A stretch of DNA of 64,000 bases, taken from NCBI GenBank assembly GCA_027704905.1, contig CM051020.1, forward strand, positions 21,050,944-21,114,943, written 5' to 3'. Positions 1-17,516 of this stretch are shown one piece after another. Numbering within the stretch: position 1 is the first letter of the stretch; every line of letters begins with the position of its first letter. Below the pieces are notes generated by a model. The model saw only the letters and a list, made by a program, of their open reading frames with translations. It made no database searches and was not told where the DNA came from. Both the position numbers and the translations under genes were made by a program. The DNA comes from Muraenolepis orangiensis (Eukaryota; Chordata; Actinopteri; Gadiformes; Muraenolepididae).

Positions 1-940
1 ATTGTGTCATTCTAGGGGCAGATGGAGGGTATAACGTCTTGTTGCACCATCTAATTGTCAACACATGAAGTTGGCGGTTAATATACAGAACAGACCCGGA
101 ACACACATATAGCATCGCTTGTTAAAGACTTTACATGGGAACGAGCTGCTGCTGTGGCCTGTTGCCATGGCAACAGCATCACAACTATTAATGCCCGTAG
201 CACGTGTGCATTAAGTGGCCCTTCAGCTTCCAGCACTTTGAAACTATTGATAAATAACGTACAACAAAAATAATTGATCATTTACAAGATCATCGGGGAA
301 AATAGTTAACTAGGATTCTTACTTTTTATAGCAATTAAAAAAACAAAGCCCAGTTGTTTTGAGAACCGAGTGACTTTTAACCTTTCTGTTCAGAGACGCT
401 CCATAGAAAACACAACATGCTAATGAGCTCAAACGAGTAAATCTGTGTTGATAATTAGTGGGATAAAAAGAATGTCAATTAGGCACGCGTTGGAGCTACA
501 AGGCTTTGGTGACACAACCACGATGGAGCAACGCATTACTGCTCCTCGGAACAATGGAAAAATACCAGCAGCATAGCAAACAGCTTTGTGTGTGTGTGTG
601 TGTCCTATGTTAAAAGATGGATCTGGCGGGCCTCATTATTTAAAGCCACACAAGATAAGCAACATTTGTTTCTATTAAACGGAGACTACTATAAAACCAG
701 AACGGTCATGTCAACAAAGTGACATGTGAATAATATGTAGGGAGCTGGTGTTGGTGGGTGATCTCTGTTTGCTTACCTTCACTGTTCTTCAGGTTCAAGG
801 CGACCAAGACATCTCTTGCTATTTCATTTTACATAGTCTAGTCTTTTTTACACGACTCATTGGAGAAGTCGTCATTCGCAGCGACGACGACAACTGATTT
901 AATTATCGCTCTGTGTAAAAGGAGTTTGATCCACCTGTAT

Positions 941-942
<2 letters not shown>
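1..942. other. unique DNA, no gene seen
   Basis: Low-complexity content is limited to a short (TG)8 at 587-603. The 67-codon frame at 78-281 has no recognisable domain. Confidence 0.6.

Positions 943-1027
<85 letters not shown>
943..1027. repeat. (CA)n microsatellite
   Basis: About 42 uninterrupted dinucleotides. Confidence 0.98.
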
Positions 1028-1028
<1 letters not shown>

Positions 1029-1095
1029 TGTATTTTGAATCCGCATTTGAATGCGGGTCATTAGGCAGGTCACTGGTGCTGGGAGGATGACTCTC

Positions 1096-1096
<1 letters not shown>

Positions 1097-1159
<63 letters not shown>
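1097..1159. repeat. (TG)n microsatellite
   Basis: About 31 dinucleotides, opposite in orientation to the (CA)n array 70 bases upstream; the two could pair as a hairpin. Confidence 0.98.
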
Positions 1160-1162
<3 letters not shown>

Positions 1163-1416
1163 ATGAACCAGGTGGGGCAGTGCTGAATCACCTCACAGCT
1201 GATGGGGTTACCGTGGGTACCGTGCGTTGTCGTTGTCTGTTTTTAACTGAGAAAAGGTATTCAAAACAATTTTTTTTTAAATTGTGGTTATTGATTGATT
1301 TCTAGGTTTTCTTTAGTGTGGTCGCAGTGGAGCTGGAGCTACTTGGAACAAAAAGACTTAAAACGAAACACTGATAGTCATTGTTTATGATCATCTTCAA
1401 TTGTGTCAATGTGACT

Positions 1417-1418
<2 letters not shown>

Positions 1419-1463
<45 letters not shown>

Positions 1464-1480
1464 CACACACGCACACACAC
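1419..1480. repeat. (AC)n microsatellite
   Basis: Thirty-one dinucleotides with two GC interruptions. Confidence 0.97.
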
Positions 1481-1820
1481 GTTGATCTCGTAATGGGGTG
1501 GGGGGGATCCTTCAAGCTGTCTCGGAATGTGAACACAAGACCAGTTAAAATACTGAACCAAGGAATAAGCAATCATTTACAAGTTTACAATGTGCTCAGT
1601 GACTCTAGATGTACTGTGTTTTCATATATGCAGACGACCTTGTGTCAAATTACCAAAAGATGCTCCAACTTATTTAGAGACGCTTGTGTCCTTGAGTTCT
1701 AGACACTAAACCCAAACTCCAAACAGTTGTAAATAAATATATTAGGCAATACATTTGTATATACTATGAAGTTATATTTTATACATAGATTCAATCAGTA
1801 AATTACATATGAAACTTAAC

Positions 1821-2049
1821 TCCATCTCCACCACCACCACCACCACCACCACCAGCACCTCCATCTCCACCACCACCTCTACCACCACCACCACCACCTC
1901 CACCACCACCACCACCAGCACCTCCATCTCCACCACCACCTCCACCACCACCACCACCAGCACCTCCATCTCCACCACCACCTCCACCACCACCACCACC
2001 ATCACCACCACCTCCACCACCACCACCATCTCCACCACCATCTCCACCG
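1821..2049. repeat. (CCA)n-based compound trinucleotide array
   Basis: CCACCA runs broken by AGCACCTCCATCT blocks. Three frames per strand stay open, giving low-complexity ORFs that are not genes. Confidence 0.97.
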
Positions 2050-2310
2050 TCCACAGCTCCAATCAGCCCTCATATCTCATGTCCCTCATATATATATCCC
2101 TTTCTATTTTCCAATAAAACAGTGCTAATCCATGTCGAAAATAGCCTCGAAAATATGCTCTGTGTGTGTGTGTGTACTGTTGTTTCTCAACAGGGTAAAA
2201 ACAAATCATGGTGCTCTAAGTTTATATGCTCCCCATTGATGTTTTTCTTTTCTTTTTTCTTCTTCCATTTTTCACCATCCATCTCTCTCGCTGTGGAATT
2301 CAATTTGGAG

Positions 2311-2347
2311 CCACCACCACCACCACTGCTGCTGCTGCTGCTGCTGC
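2311..2347. repeat. (CCA)n then (CTG)n trinucleotide repeats
   Basis: About five CCA units followed by seven CTG units. Confidence 0.95.
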
Positions 2348-2526
2348 TTCCACTTGCATAGCAGCTGTTAATGGGGGCCTTGGGCTCCTCTGGCCCCCAC
2401 AGCCAACACCAATTTTCTATCTATTTACGCCACAGTTATGACCCCATTGATTTCAAATAGCCCCAACTCTGTCTCATCTGTGATGCATGCGGTGGCAGAC
2501 CCTGATCACTAGCCAGGGGAGCCTGG

Positions 2527-3338
<812 letters not shown>

Positions 3339-3491
3339 TGTTAGATGTCCGTTCTATTGCTTAGTTTACGGTTAGATCCATTGACTGTATAAGTTTTAAG
3401 TTTACCAGGGTTAGATGTTCTATGGGTTTGTCTACGGTTGGATCCATTGACTTTGTAGGTTCTAAGTTTACCAGGGTTAGATGTTCTATGG
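3339..3491. repeat. 66-bp tandem repeat, part before the hAT insertion
   Basis: About 2.3 units of a 66-bp motif that includes GTTAGATGTTCTATGG, GGATCCATTGACT and AAGTTTACCAGG. The array resumes after the hAT element. Confidence 0.85.
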
Positions 3492-3689
3492 CAGGGGTCA
3501 GCAAGTAAGTTTGGCCTTGGGCCAATGTTTTTCTGAGCCACTAGATGGCGGCCAGAACATAATCAAAGGCTAATTTAAGTAATTGATTGTTAAAACAAGT
3601 GACACGTTCTAATGCTTTGACTTTTCTTTCGAAACATTTAATGACACGTCGCTAGTCAACTAACACAGCTTGTTTTGTGAGCCTGCTAA

Positions 3690-4462
3690 CAATGTAAAGT
3701 AGTCTTCTAATTAACTAGGTAGCAGTGGGGATTGCTAGTGTTGTAGTTAACTAGGTAGCAGTGGGGGTTACTAGTGTTCTAGTTAACTAGGTAGCAGTGG
3801 GGGTTACTAGTGTTCTAGTTAACTAGGTAGCAGTGGGGATTATTCGTGTTCTAGTTGACTAGGTAGCAGTGGGGGTTACTAGTGTTCTAGTTAACTAGGT
3901 AGCAGTGGGGGTTCCTAGTGTTCTAGTTAACTAGGTAGCAGTGGGGATTACTAGTGTTCTAGTTAACTAGGTAGCAGTGGGGATTACTAGTGTTCTAGTT
4001 AACTAGGTAGCAGTGGGGGTTACTAGAGTTCTAGTTAACTAGGTAGCAGTGGGGGTAGTGTTCTAGTTAACTAGGTAGCGGTGGGGGTAGTGTTCTAGTT
4101 AACTAGGTAGCAGTGGGGGTTACTAGTGTTCTAGTTTACTAGGTAGCAGTGGGGGTTACTAGTGTTCTAGTTAACTAGGTAGCAGTGGGGGTTACTAGTG
4201 TTCTAGTTTACTAGGTAGCGGTGGGGGTAGTGTTCTAGTTAACTAGGTAGCAGTGGGGGTTACTAGTGTTCTAGTTTACTAGGTAGCAGTGGGGGTTACT
4301 AGTGTTCTAGTTAACTAGGTAGCAGTGGGGGTTACTAGTGTTCTACTTTACTAGGTAGCAGTGGGGGTTACTAGTGTTCTAGTTAACTAGGTAGCAGTGG
4401 GGGTTACTAGTGTTCTAGTTATCTAGGTAGCAGTGGGGGTTACTAGTGTTCTAGTTAACTAG
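3690..4462. repeat. 36-bp satellite, first block
   Basis: About 21 copies of a 36-bp unit built from GGTAGCAGTGGGGGTTACTA and GTGTTCTAGTTAACTA, with some shortened 28- to 30-bp units where TTACTA is lost. Confidence 0.95.
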
Positions 4463-4745
4463 TTGGATCCATTGACTTTGTAGGTTCTAAGTTTACCAGG
4501 GTTAGATGTTCTATGGCAGGGGTCAGCAAGTAAGTTTGGCCTTGGGCCAATGTTTTTCTGAGCCACTAGATGGCGGCCAGAACATAATCAAAGGCTAATT
4601 TAAGTAATTGATTGTTAAAACAAGTGACACGTTCTAATGCTTTGACTTTTCTTTTGAAACATTTAATGACACATCGCTAGTCAACTAACACAGCTTGTTT
4701 TGTGAGCCTGCTAACAATGTAAAGTAAAGTAACAATGTAAAGTAA
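4463..4745. repeat. second copy of flank plus hAT left end (1,025-bp tandem duplication)
   Basis: From TTGGATCCATTGACTTTG this repeats 3438-3720 almost base for base, including a second CAGGGGTCAGC terminus at 4517. The offset is 1,025 bp throughout, so 3438-4462 was duplicated in tandem. Confidence 0.85.
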
Positions 4746-5598
4746 TTAACTAGGTAGCAGTGGGGATTGCTAGTGTTGTAGTTAACTAGGTAGCAGTGGG
4801 GATTACTAGTGTTCTAGTTAACTAGGTAGCAGTGGGGGTTACTAGAGTTCTAGTTAACTAGGTAGCAGTGGGGGTTACTAGTGTTCTAGTTATCTAGGTA
4901 GCAGTGGGGGTTACTAGTGTTCTAGTTAACTAGGTAGCAGTGGGGGTTACTAGTGTTCTAGTTATGTAGGTAGCAGTGGGGGTTACTAGTGTTCTAGTTT
5001 ACTAGGTAGCAGTGGGGGTTACTAGTGTTCTAGTTAACTAGGTAGCAGTGGGGGTTACTAGTGTTCTAGTTAACTAGGTAGCAGTGGGGGTTACTAGTGT
5101 TCTAGTTTACTAGGTAGCAGTGGGGGTTACTAGTGTTCTAGTTAACTAGGTAGCAGTGGGGATTACTAGTGTTCTAGTTACCTAGGTAGCAGTGGGGGTT
5201 ACTAGTGTTCTAGTTAACTAGGTAGCAGTGGGGGTAGTGTTCTAGTTAACTAGGTAGCAGTGGGGGTTACTAGTGTTCTAGTTAACTAGGTAGCAGTGGG
5301 GGTTACTAGTGTTCTAGTTAACTAGGTAGCAGTGGGGGTAGTGTTCTAGTTAACTAGGTAGCAGTGGGGATTACTAGTGTTCTAGTTAACTAGGTAGCAG
5401 TGGGGGTTACTAGTGTTATAGTTAACTAGGTAGCAGTGGGGGTTACTAGCGTTCTAGTTAACTAGGTAGCAGTGGGGGTTACTAGCGTTCTAGTTAACTA
5501 GGTAGCAGTGGGGGTTACTAGTGTTCTAGTTAACTAGGTAGCAGTGGGGGTAGTGTTCTAGTTGACTAGGTAGCAGTGGGGATTACTAGTGTTCTAGT
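4746..5598. repeat. 36-bp satellite, second block
   Basis: About 24 more copies of the GGTAGCAGTGGGGG unit, including several short units lacking TTACTA. It ends where a LINE-like tail begins. Confidence 0.95.
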
Positions 5599-5730
5599 TT
5601 ATTATTTATCTAGTTTATTAATTATTATTAGTTTATTAGTATATTTGTGTGTGCATTTATTCCCCCTGTGTCAACTGTTGCACCTTAATTTCCCTCGGGA
5701 TTAATAAAGTTTTCTGAATCTGAATCTGAA
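5599..5730 (+). mobile_element. LINE 3' tail inserted in the satellite
   Basis: The stretch ends TTTCCCTCGGGATTAATAAA and then (TCTGAATC)n-type repeats, a form common at the 3' ends of fish non-LTR retrotransposons. The satellite continues on both sides. Confidence 0.6.
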
Positions 5731-5968
5731 TAGTTAACTAGGTAGCAGTGGGGGTTACTAGTGTTCTAGTTTACTAGGTAGTAGTGGGGGTTACTAGTGT
5801 TCTAGTTAACTAGGTAGCAGTGGGGATTACTAGTGTTCTAGTTAACTAGGTAGCAGTGGGGGTTACTAGTGTTCTAGTTAACTAGGTAGCAGTGGGGGTT
5901 ACTAGTGTTCTAGTTAACTAGGTAGCAGTGGGGGTTACTAGTGTTCTAGTTAACTAGGTAGCAGTGGG
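5731..5968. repeat. 36-bp satellite, third block
   Basis: About 6.5 copies of the same unit after the LINE tail, ending at GGATGACTCACCC. Confidence 0.95.
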
Positions 5969-6109
5969 GATGACTCACCCACAACATTGCACTTACTAGC
6001 GAGTTTGTGTTGTGATTCTCATCAACATTGAAACGTATTTCCGTGTTTCAAAAGAAAAGTCAGAACATTTGGATTGGTAGCTGATATGAGGACCAAAGCA
6101 TTAGAACTA

Positions 6110-6150
6110 TGGCTGTCAAAGTTAACGCGTTAACGCATTAATCATAGTAT
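6110..6150. other. internal GTTAACGCGTTAAC palindrome, possible nested element end
   Basis: GGCTGTCAAAGTTAACGCG resembles the ends of other fish DNA transposons. The 14-bp palindrome at its core is perfect. It lies in the right part of the 3492-6335 element, and I see no partner end. Confidence 0.3.
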
Positions 6151-6335
6151 CCGGTTTAGACTGAGGAGATGCATCGCGCAGCACCTGGGCCAAAATCGCC
6201 CCTGGCATTGTGCGACTGTCGGTTCGACATTGTAAAAAAATTCTAATAATAAAAAAAATCAAAATAATCTTCCGGGCCAAATATTATTGCTGGCGGGCCA
6301 CCAATGGCCCGCGGACCGCCTGTTGCCGACCCATG

Positions 6336-6478
6336 TTCTATGTTAGTCTATGGTTGGATCCATTGACTGTGTAGGTTCTAAGTTTACCAGTGTTAGATGT
6401 TCTATGGGTCAGTCTATGGTAAGATTCTTTAACTGTATGGGTTCTAAGTTTACCAGGGTTAGATGTTCTATGGGTTAA
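6336..6478. repeat. 66-bp tandem repeat, part after the hAT insertion
   Basis: About two more units of the same 66-bp motif (GGATCCATTGACTGTG, AAGTTTACCAG, TTAGATGTTCTATGGG). The join across the element restores the periodicity. Confidence 0.8.
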
Positions 6479-6665
6479 CCATAGCAACTAGACATCACAT
6501 ACTAACCTAGATGAGTTCTTAGACGTTATGGCCTTTTAGTGATGGCATGCAGGACATTATCTTTCACATCATTGTTCTCTATTTGCGAGACAGAGGGTTA
6601 AATATTGGGACTGTTTTTCTACTTAAAGAGGTAGAAAAACAAAAGCACCACAGAAAAGGCCTCTT

Positions 6666-6922
6666 CTTATCAATACAGAGGCCTACTGACATGTTATCAT
6701 ATCAATACAGAGGCCTACTGACATGTTATCATATCAATACAGAGGCCTACTGACATGTTATCTTATCAATACAGAGGCCTACTGACATGTTATCTTATCA
6801 ATACAGAGGCCTACTGACATGTTATCTTATCAATACAGAGGCCTACTGACATGTTATCTTATCAATACAGAGGCCTACTGACATGTTATCTTATCAATAC
6901 AGAGGCCTACTGACATGTTATC
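6666..6922. repeat. 32-bp minisatellite
   Basis: Eight near-identical 32-bp units containing CAGAGGCCTACTGACATG and TTATCAATA. Adjacent units differ only at CAT versus CTT. Confidence 0.95.
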
Positions 6923-8052
6923 GGCAGAGGCCAAAGAAAGGCCGAACAGCCGTAAAATGAATAAACCTGAAACTATACGGTGTTCCGGCTGTGTTCTCAG
7001 AAGAACATTGTCCACACTACCAGCCCACTCTCTGTCTGTATCCGTTACACTAAACAGTGTGAGACCTAAATTGCGGTAATTAATTTGTGCAACTTAATGT
7101 GCCTTCCAGTTTCTGTTGGGGACTGCTCTGCTACTGGAGTGTGAAATCAATTGAGGCCGAGTGCTAATCGCTTCAGGTCGGTAGCCGTGGGTTGGGGCTG
7201 GAAAGCTGGTGGGTGGGACTAGAGATTAAAGCTAATGTAATTTAATTTCACATTTTCGGTGTCAATAAGTAAAACAGGGATTATCAATGAATATCAATTA
7301 GTCAGTGACATTGACTCCAGTCCCTAACACTAAAATAGTTTTGACAAGAAATACAAAGTCTCACTTTTCTCTTACGCTCTTCAAGTTCCACATGCAGCTT
7401 CATCTGCATCCACATGTGTTACACTAGCTTCTAATAACAATTACAACTACTATTACTGCGTGGATTGACTGAACCACAGTTGGACACCAGTTCCCCCAAG
7501 GAAAACATTATTTTCTCAAAGTCATCCTTACCCAGTTCACATCAAATTTTGCGAAGTCTACAGCAAAAGGAAAAAGAACATAAGTGGCAACTTCAGAGAG
7601 AGGGTTGTTGTCGTGGCTCGGGTGGCATATTTTCATTAGATGAATTAACGTTTCTAGTGTTCTTTGTGCTGACAAGTCTATGTTGGTCGTCAGCAGCATG
7701 ATTCCCGTCAAAAGTCACCGCTTTCCCATTAGCCGCAGAGTGTGGCTGTCTCCATTCCCGTCCAATGACCAGGGGTGGATGTCTGTGAGCTACATTTGAT
7801 CCAGTACACAGCATGAATTCAAGTATTAAAAGCGTCTTCCAAGTCTCCCGGTGTGTTGTGACTTCTATGATTTTGCTCCAATCTAAAACGTGGAGAAGTT
7901 CAACCAGGAAGTCACAGCTAATGTCTGTGAAGTGCTTGGAGTCATGCTCCTGCATAATTTCAACACAGATTCAAAGGCACCAGAGATCTCCTTTCTTATA
8001 ACAACAGAAAGAAGAGACGGTGCATTTCAGGATGCGGAAATATAACTCAAAG
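6923..8052. other. unique DNA with one unexplained minus-strand frame
   Basis: The frame 7955-7593 (minus) is open for 120 codons and has a possible acceptor (AAATTATGCAG) before it, but no domain is recognisable and there is no composition change. It is probably chance. Confidence 0.4.
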
Positions 8053-8343
8053 CAGCGGTTATCAACTAGTCTAGCCTCAGGAACCTATGATGTGTCATTA
8101 GATGTTTAGTTACAAAAGTATTTACTAATATTGCATTAATCAGCAATGCCTTCATGTGCTGTTGAAAACATTCAGTGAATAAAAAGATGCAACTATTGGG
8201 GCTAAAATAAATAAAATAGTAAGACATAGACACATGAATTAACATTGAAACATTAGTTAATCATGAACTTCTTTCTCAAAAGTGAGGTTTGGCCTCTGCT
8301 CTGCTACTCTAAACGCCCTCGACCCACCAGTTGAGAACCACTG
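8053..8343. mobile_element. short hAT-like nonautonomous element (MITE)
   Basis: The left end CAGCGGTTATCAACTAGT and the right end ACCAGTTGAGAACCACTG are imperfect inverted repeats of the CAGTGGTTCTCAA type, 291 bp apart. I see no 8-bp target duplication, so the copy is old or the ends are misplaced. Confidence 0.5.
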
Positions 8344-13760
<5,417 letters not shown>

Positions 13761-14160
13761 GGATAGGAGAACACATCTATGGGACAGGAGAACACATCTA
13801 TGGGACAGGAGAACACATGTATGGGACAGGAGAACACATGTATGGGACAGGAGAACACATCTATGGGACAGGAGAACACATGTATGGGACAGGAGAACAC
13901 ATGTATGGGACAGGAGAACACATGTATGGGACAGGAGAACACATCTATGGGACTGGAGAACACATGTATGGGACAGGAGAACACATCTATGGGACAGGAG
14001 AACACATGTATGGGACAGGAGAACACATCTATGGGACAGGAGAACACATGTATGGGACAGGAGAACACATCTATGGGACAGGAGAACACATCTATGGGAC
14101 AGGAGAACACATGTATGGGACAGGAGAACACATCTATGGGACAGGAGAACACATCTATGG
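13761..14160. repeat. 21-bp minisatellite
   Basis: Nineteen copies of a 21-bp unit (GGACAGGAGAACACATCTAT plus G) with a C/G choice at ACATCT/ACATGT. Since 21 is a multiple of three, several frames on both strands remain open for 130-230 codons; none looks like a real protein. Confidence 0.97.
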
Positions 14161-15023
14161 GTGGAGGAAAGAAACACTGAGTTTCCTGCAGTAGAAGAGA
14201 GATACGAAATAACATTGGATGTAAAACAGTAAAAAAAAAACATATTCATATTTTTTCCAAAAACCTGGTCCTGTGTAACACAAAATGTAGCACATCTAAA
14301 TAAATAAATAGAGGGGGAAGAAGTGTGATTGGAAATTATTTTTGCCAGCACCTTCAGTTCCGAGTGATCATATTAAGTTTAGCAAGTTGTGTCTGTTGTT
14401 GAGAATTATTAATATTCCAGAGAATTCAATGTCTAGAAGTTTGGCCTCAAACTCACAGACCACTAACCTTTGACCCTCCATTGACTCCTCCATTGACCCT
14501 TGAGACCAATCCATTTGGATTATAGACCTTGTGTTATGCAGATTGGTATTTTGATGGATAATGAAGACCACTCAGTGTGAGCAGAGTATTAATTATTATT
14601 ATTGTATTTACCTTTGTGAGGACGACCTTTTAGAGGAGATTCTATTTTAGCATCAAACTGTTTTTCTCTTGGAACCTGTGAATATAACTGTTCCAGTTAA
14701 GTATGTTGCTATTAACGCTGGTTGTACAAAAGAGTCCAAATGGAATACATTTATATTAGGCCCAAAACAATGCAGTCTTACATCACTAACACCTATACGC
14801 CACAGACATATTCCTAGCATGAATGGAGCATGTAAGAGAACGCATGATGTTCGTTATCTTGTAGGCCGACTGCAGAGAGACAAAGGAGACTAAAGATAAT
14901 CATTTAAAATAAGTTTCTTGTTGATGTTCATCATTGGTGTTTCACATATGGACCATGACATTATCGATAAACAACATATGGTGACAAAGTTTACCGTTAT
15001 TTTCTTCTGAATATTCTCAACCT

Positions 15024-15029
<6 letters not shown>
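14161..15029. other. unique DNA, no gene seen
   Basis: AT-rich sequence with short open frames only. Confidence 0.6.
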
Positions 15030-15091
<62 letters not shown>

Positions 15092-15093
15092 CA
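15030..15093. repeat. (TA)n then (CA)n microsatellite
   Basis: About 26 TA units followed by ACACACACACA. Confidence 0.97.
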
Positions 15094-15610
15094 ACCAACA
15101 AACGCAGGCAGGCTCACCACTCAAGAGAGGAACACTTGCTCTTTCTCTCTGTTCTAAACAAACACACAACCACTCGAGTGTTATTTAAAGAACTTCAATT
15201 AAATGTAATGCTCAACATAATCTATCTATCCACTTTGATTAAGTTGTGTCGCTAGATGAGAGATGGAGGGGGGTTACCTCCCACACCGCAACGCGTGGTG
15301 CAACAGCGGCCTCTGGAGGTACGAGGTGGTATTGAACGCTCTACCAAACACAACAATTCAATTTCAACTAAAGCTTTATCAAAGTTTCATTTTTACCAGG
15401 TCGATTTTGGAGCTTTTCTGTGAAACAAGCATGCGTGAAAGTGAACATTACCACACAGGCCTATTGCCTTTTCATATGGCCATTGCATGCTTCAGTGCAG
15501 AGATGGCCCCATATCTTAAAAGAACAAGTAGGACATTTGGGACACATTTATACTACCCAGGATGTCGGTTCTAAATACAATACAAGTTCCAACGCGACCT
15601 ATATTGCTTT

Positions 15611-15735
15611 AAAGGGCCCCTATTTCACCACCAGGTATGACTGTGATTTGCCATTACGGGCTATTCAAATTGTCATGTGACTAAAACTGTCCACCCAGAT
15701 GTATGAATACTAGATCAGTCTACCAGCGCCTCTCC
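15611..15735. mobile_element. half copy of a palindromic MITE
   Basis: AAAGGGCCCCTATTTCACCA, then ATGACTGTGAT, GTCCACCCAGATGTA and GATCAGTCTACCAG match one arm of the element at 40108-40389. Only one arm is present. Confidence 0.6.
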
Positions 15736-17228
15736 ATAGAGACATTTGTATGAATGAACATTGTGCAGGGCTTTAAAACAACTCCTCCCACACCTGAGGA
15801 GCAGGAGGGACACCAGTCCAGCATGCTCTTTAAAACTAGATCTACCTTGTGTGGAAAATAAGTATATTTAAGAAATAACTTGAGACGTGTGGAAACTGAA
15901 CATAACGCATGGTTCCCTTTCAGATAGCCCAGGTACTGGCCTTTAGATCAGCAGACCATCTGACCAAGAGGACCCCTCTGGGAGGGCATTACTTCCAGTA
16001 TACTCAGTTTACCATAGTTGAAGCAAAGAGTCATGTACAACACGTGTTATACGTCTATTATGCAGGTTCCCGGTGAGCCATGTGTCTTCACTTTCTTGTT
16101 TATCATCCATAGAGGCTTCCATCTAGAGTGGCGTGAAGAGTAGGTGAAACTAAACGAATGTCCTCCAATGTCCAGAAAGGTTATGGTTTATACTGTAGAG
16201 TACGTGCTGTTATGATGCCGTGGGCAGCTTTCCTCTCCTCTCCTTCCTATTAATAACGCCATTTTGGCTGCAACCGTTGGTGAAACGCAGCCCATCTTAT
16301 ATACAATGATTGCCTTTTCCTGCAATTCAATTCCTCATATTTCCATGATCTTGGTGTTCCCGAAGCTGCTACAGTCGTTATAGCACAGCTTAAATGTACA
16401 TCTCAAGCCACCTTACAAGGCAGTCATTGTTATCCAACCTCTCTGAGAGTTAATTGAAAGGCTTCGCTTGTTTGTCACAAAACCACAATTCTGGCTTAAT
16501 CACAGTAGCTTTGTGTGTACTTCTGTGGCTTTTCCGAATGCATGGTGCCGCATGCTAATGAGCTAATGCAGTCCCACTGTTAGTGCAATTAGGCCTGTGT
16601 GCTCCCTGTAATCGAGGGGAGCGAGGACTAATGGAAACAGGTGTCTGCTTGCACTGCTCTCCCCTCAGTAAAGGGGGGGGGTTAGAGGGAAGAGGCCGGG
16701 ATATACAGTCTTATTTCTTTGGGTCATTAAAACATTGAAATACGAAAATATCTTTCTGTATATTTTTTAGATATGTTTCTGATTGCCTCGTTTACGTTTT
16801 CTTTTAGAGATGGTGATTTAAAAAAGTCTTTAATCATTCATCATATTCGCATGTTTGGTGTAGCATGCCAATCCATCACCTAACTGACTGGATTTTATGA
16901 ACATTTAGCTCAATTGGATTCTGCAGTAAATAAGCAACCAATATGTAAATATGTAATGTGTATGTGGTGTCCCATGATATCCTGCCACCCATTCTTTGTA
17001 TTAGTGGAGTAATACCTGGGGATGAACTGAATATGCTGCATCAGGTGAAGCAGAATCAAATTAGGAGCGTAGTGTTTCAAGCTAAATAAAGAGGGAGACA
17101 CAATTAATGCAGAGCAAATTCCTTTTGATGCCTTCAAGGTCTGCCTTTTTCTAAGGATATTACATTTGTCTGGGTGTCACTCTCTCCCCCTATGTTGGAA
17201 ACAAAGCAATGCCTCCTATGTAATTGTG
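15736..17228. other. unique DNA with a candidate regulatory block at 16430-16640
   Basis: The block has GCTAATGAGCTAATG, GAGTTAATTG and GTGCAATTAGG, dense homeodomain-like sites in otherwise balanced sequence, as in vertebrate conserved enhancers. This is inference. No gene is seen. Confidence 0.3.
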
Positions 17229-17281
17229 GTGTGTGTATGTGTGTGTGTGTGCGTGTGCGTGCGTGTGCGTGCGTGTGTCCA

Positions 17282-17337
<56 letters not shown>

Positions 17338-17435
17338 CGTGTGTCCATGCGTGTGTGTGTGTGTGTGTGTGTCCATGCATGTGTGTGTGTGTCCATGCAT
17401 GTGTGTGTGTGTGTGTGTGTGCGTGCGTGTGTCCA

Positions 17436-17466
<31 letters not shown>

Positions 17467-17516
17467 CCATGCATGTGTGTGTGTGTCCATGCATGTGTGT
17501 GTGTGTGTGTGTGTGT
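17229..17516. repeat. compound (TG)n array with TCCATGCGTG blocks
   Basis: TG runs of varying length are separated by CCATGCG or CCATGCA blocks (seven in all), giving a higher-order pattern. Open frames here are repeat by-products. Confidence 0.95.

Larger units (their letters stand above)
3492..6335. mobile_element. nonautonomous hAT-like element carrying a satellite
   Basis: The left end CAGGGGTCAGCAAG and the right end TTGCCGACCCATG form inverted termini of the hAT type. The flanks are TTCTATGG (3484-3491) and TTCTATGT (6336-6343), an 8-bp target duplication with one change. The subterminal parts are GGCCTTGGGCC on the left and GGCCCGCGGACC on the right. No transposase is readable; the interior is mostly a 36-bp tandem repeat. 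The element lies inside a 66-bp tandem repeat. Confidence 0.7.

Noticed and set aside
1803..2062. Gly- or Val-rich minus-strand proteins
   Set aside because: They are translations of the CCA trinucleotide array.
6666..6922. CRISPR-like direct repeats of 30-32 bp (also 31267-31480)
   Set aside because: Units abut with no unique spacers, and the genome is a vertebrate.
7593..7955. 120-codon minus-strand gene
   Set aside because: No domain, no neighbouring exon and no composition signal; kept only as an unexplained frame.
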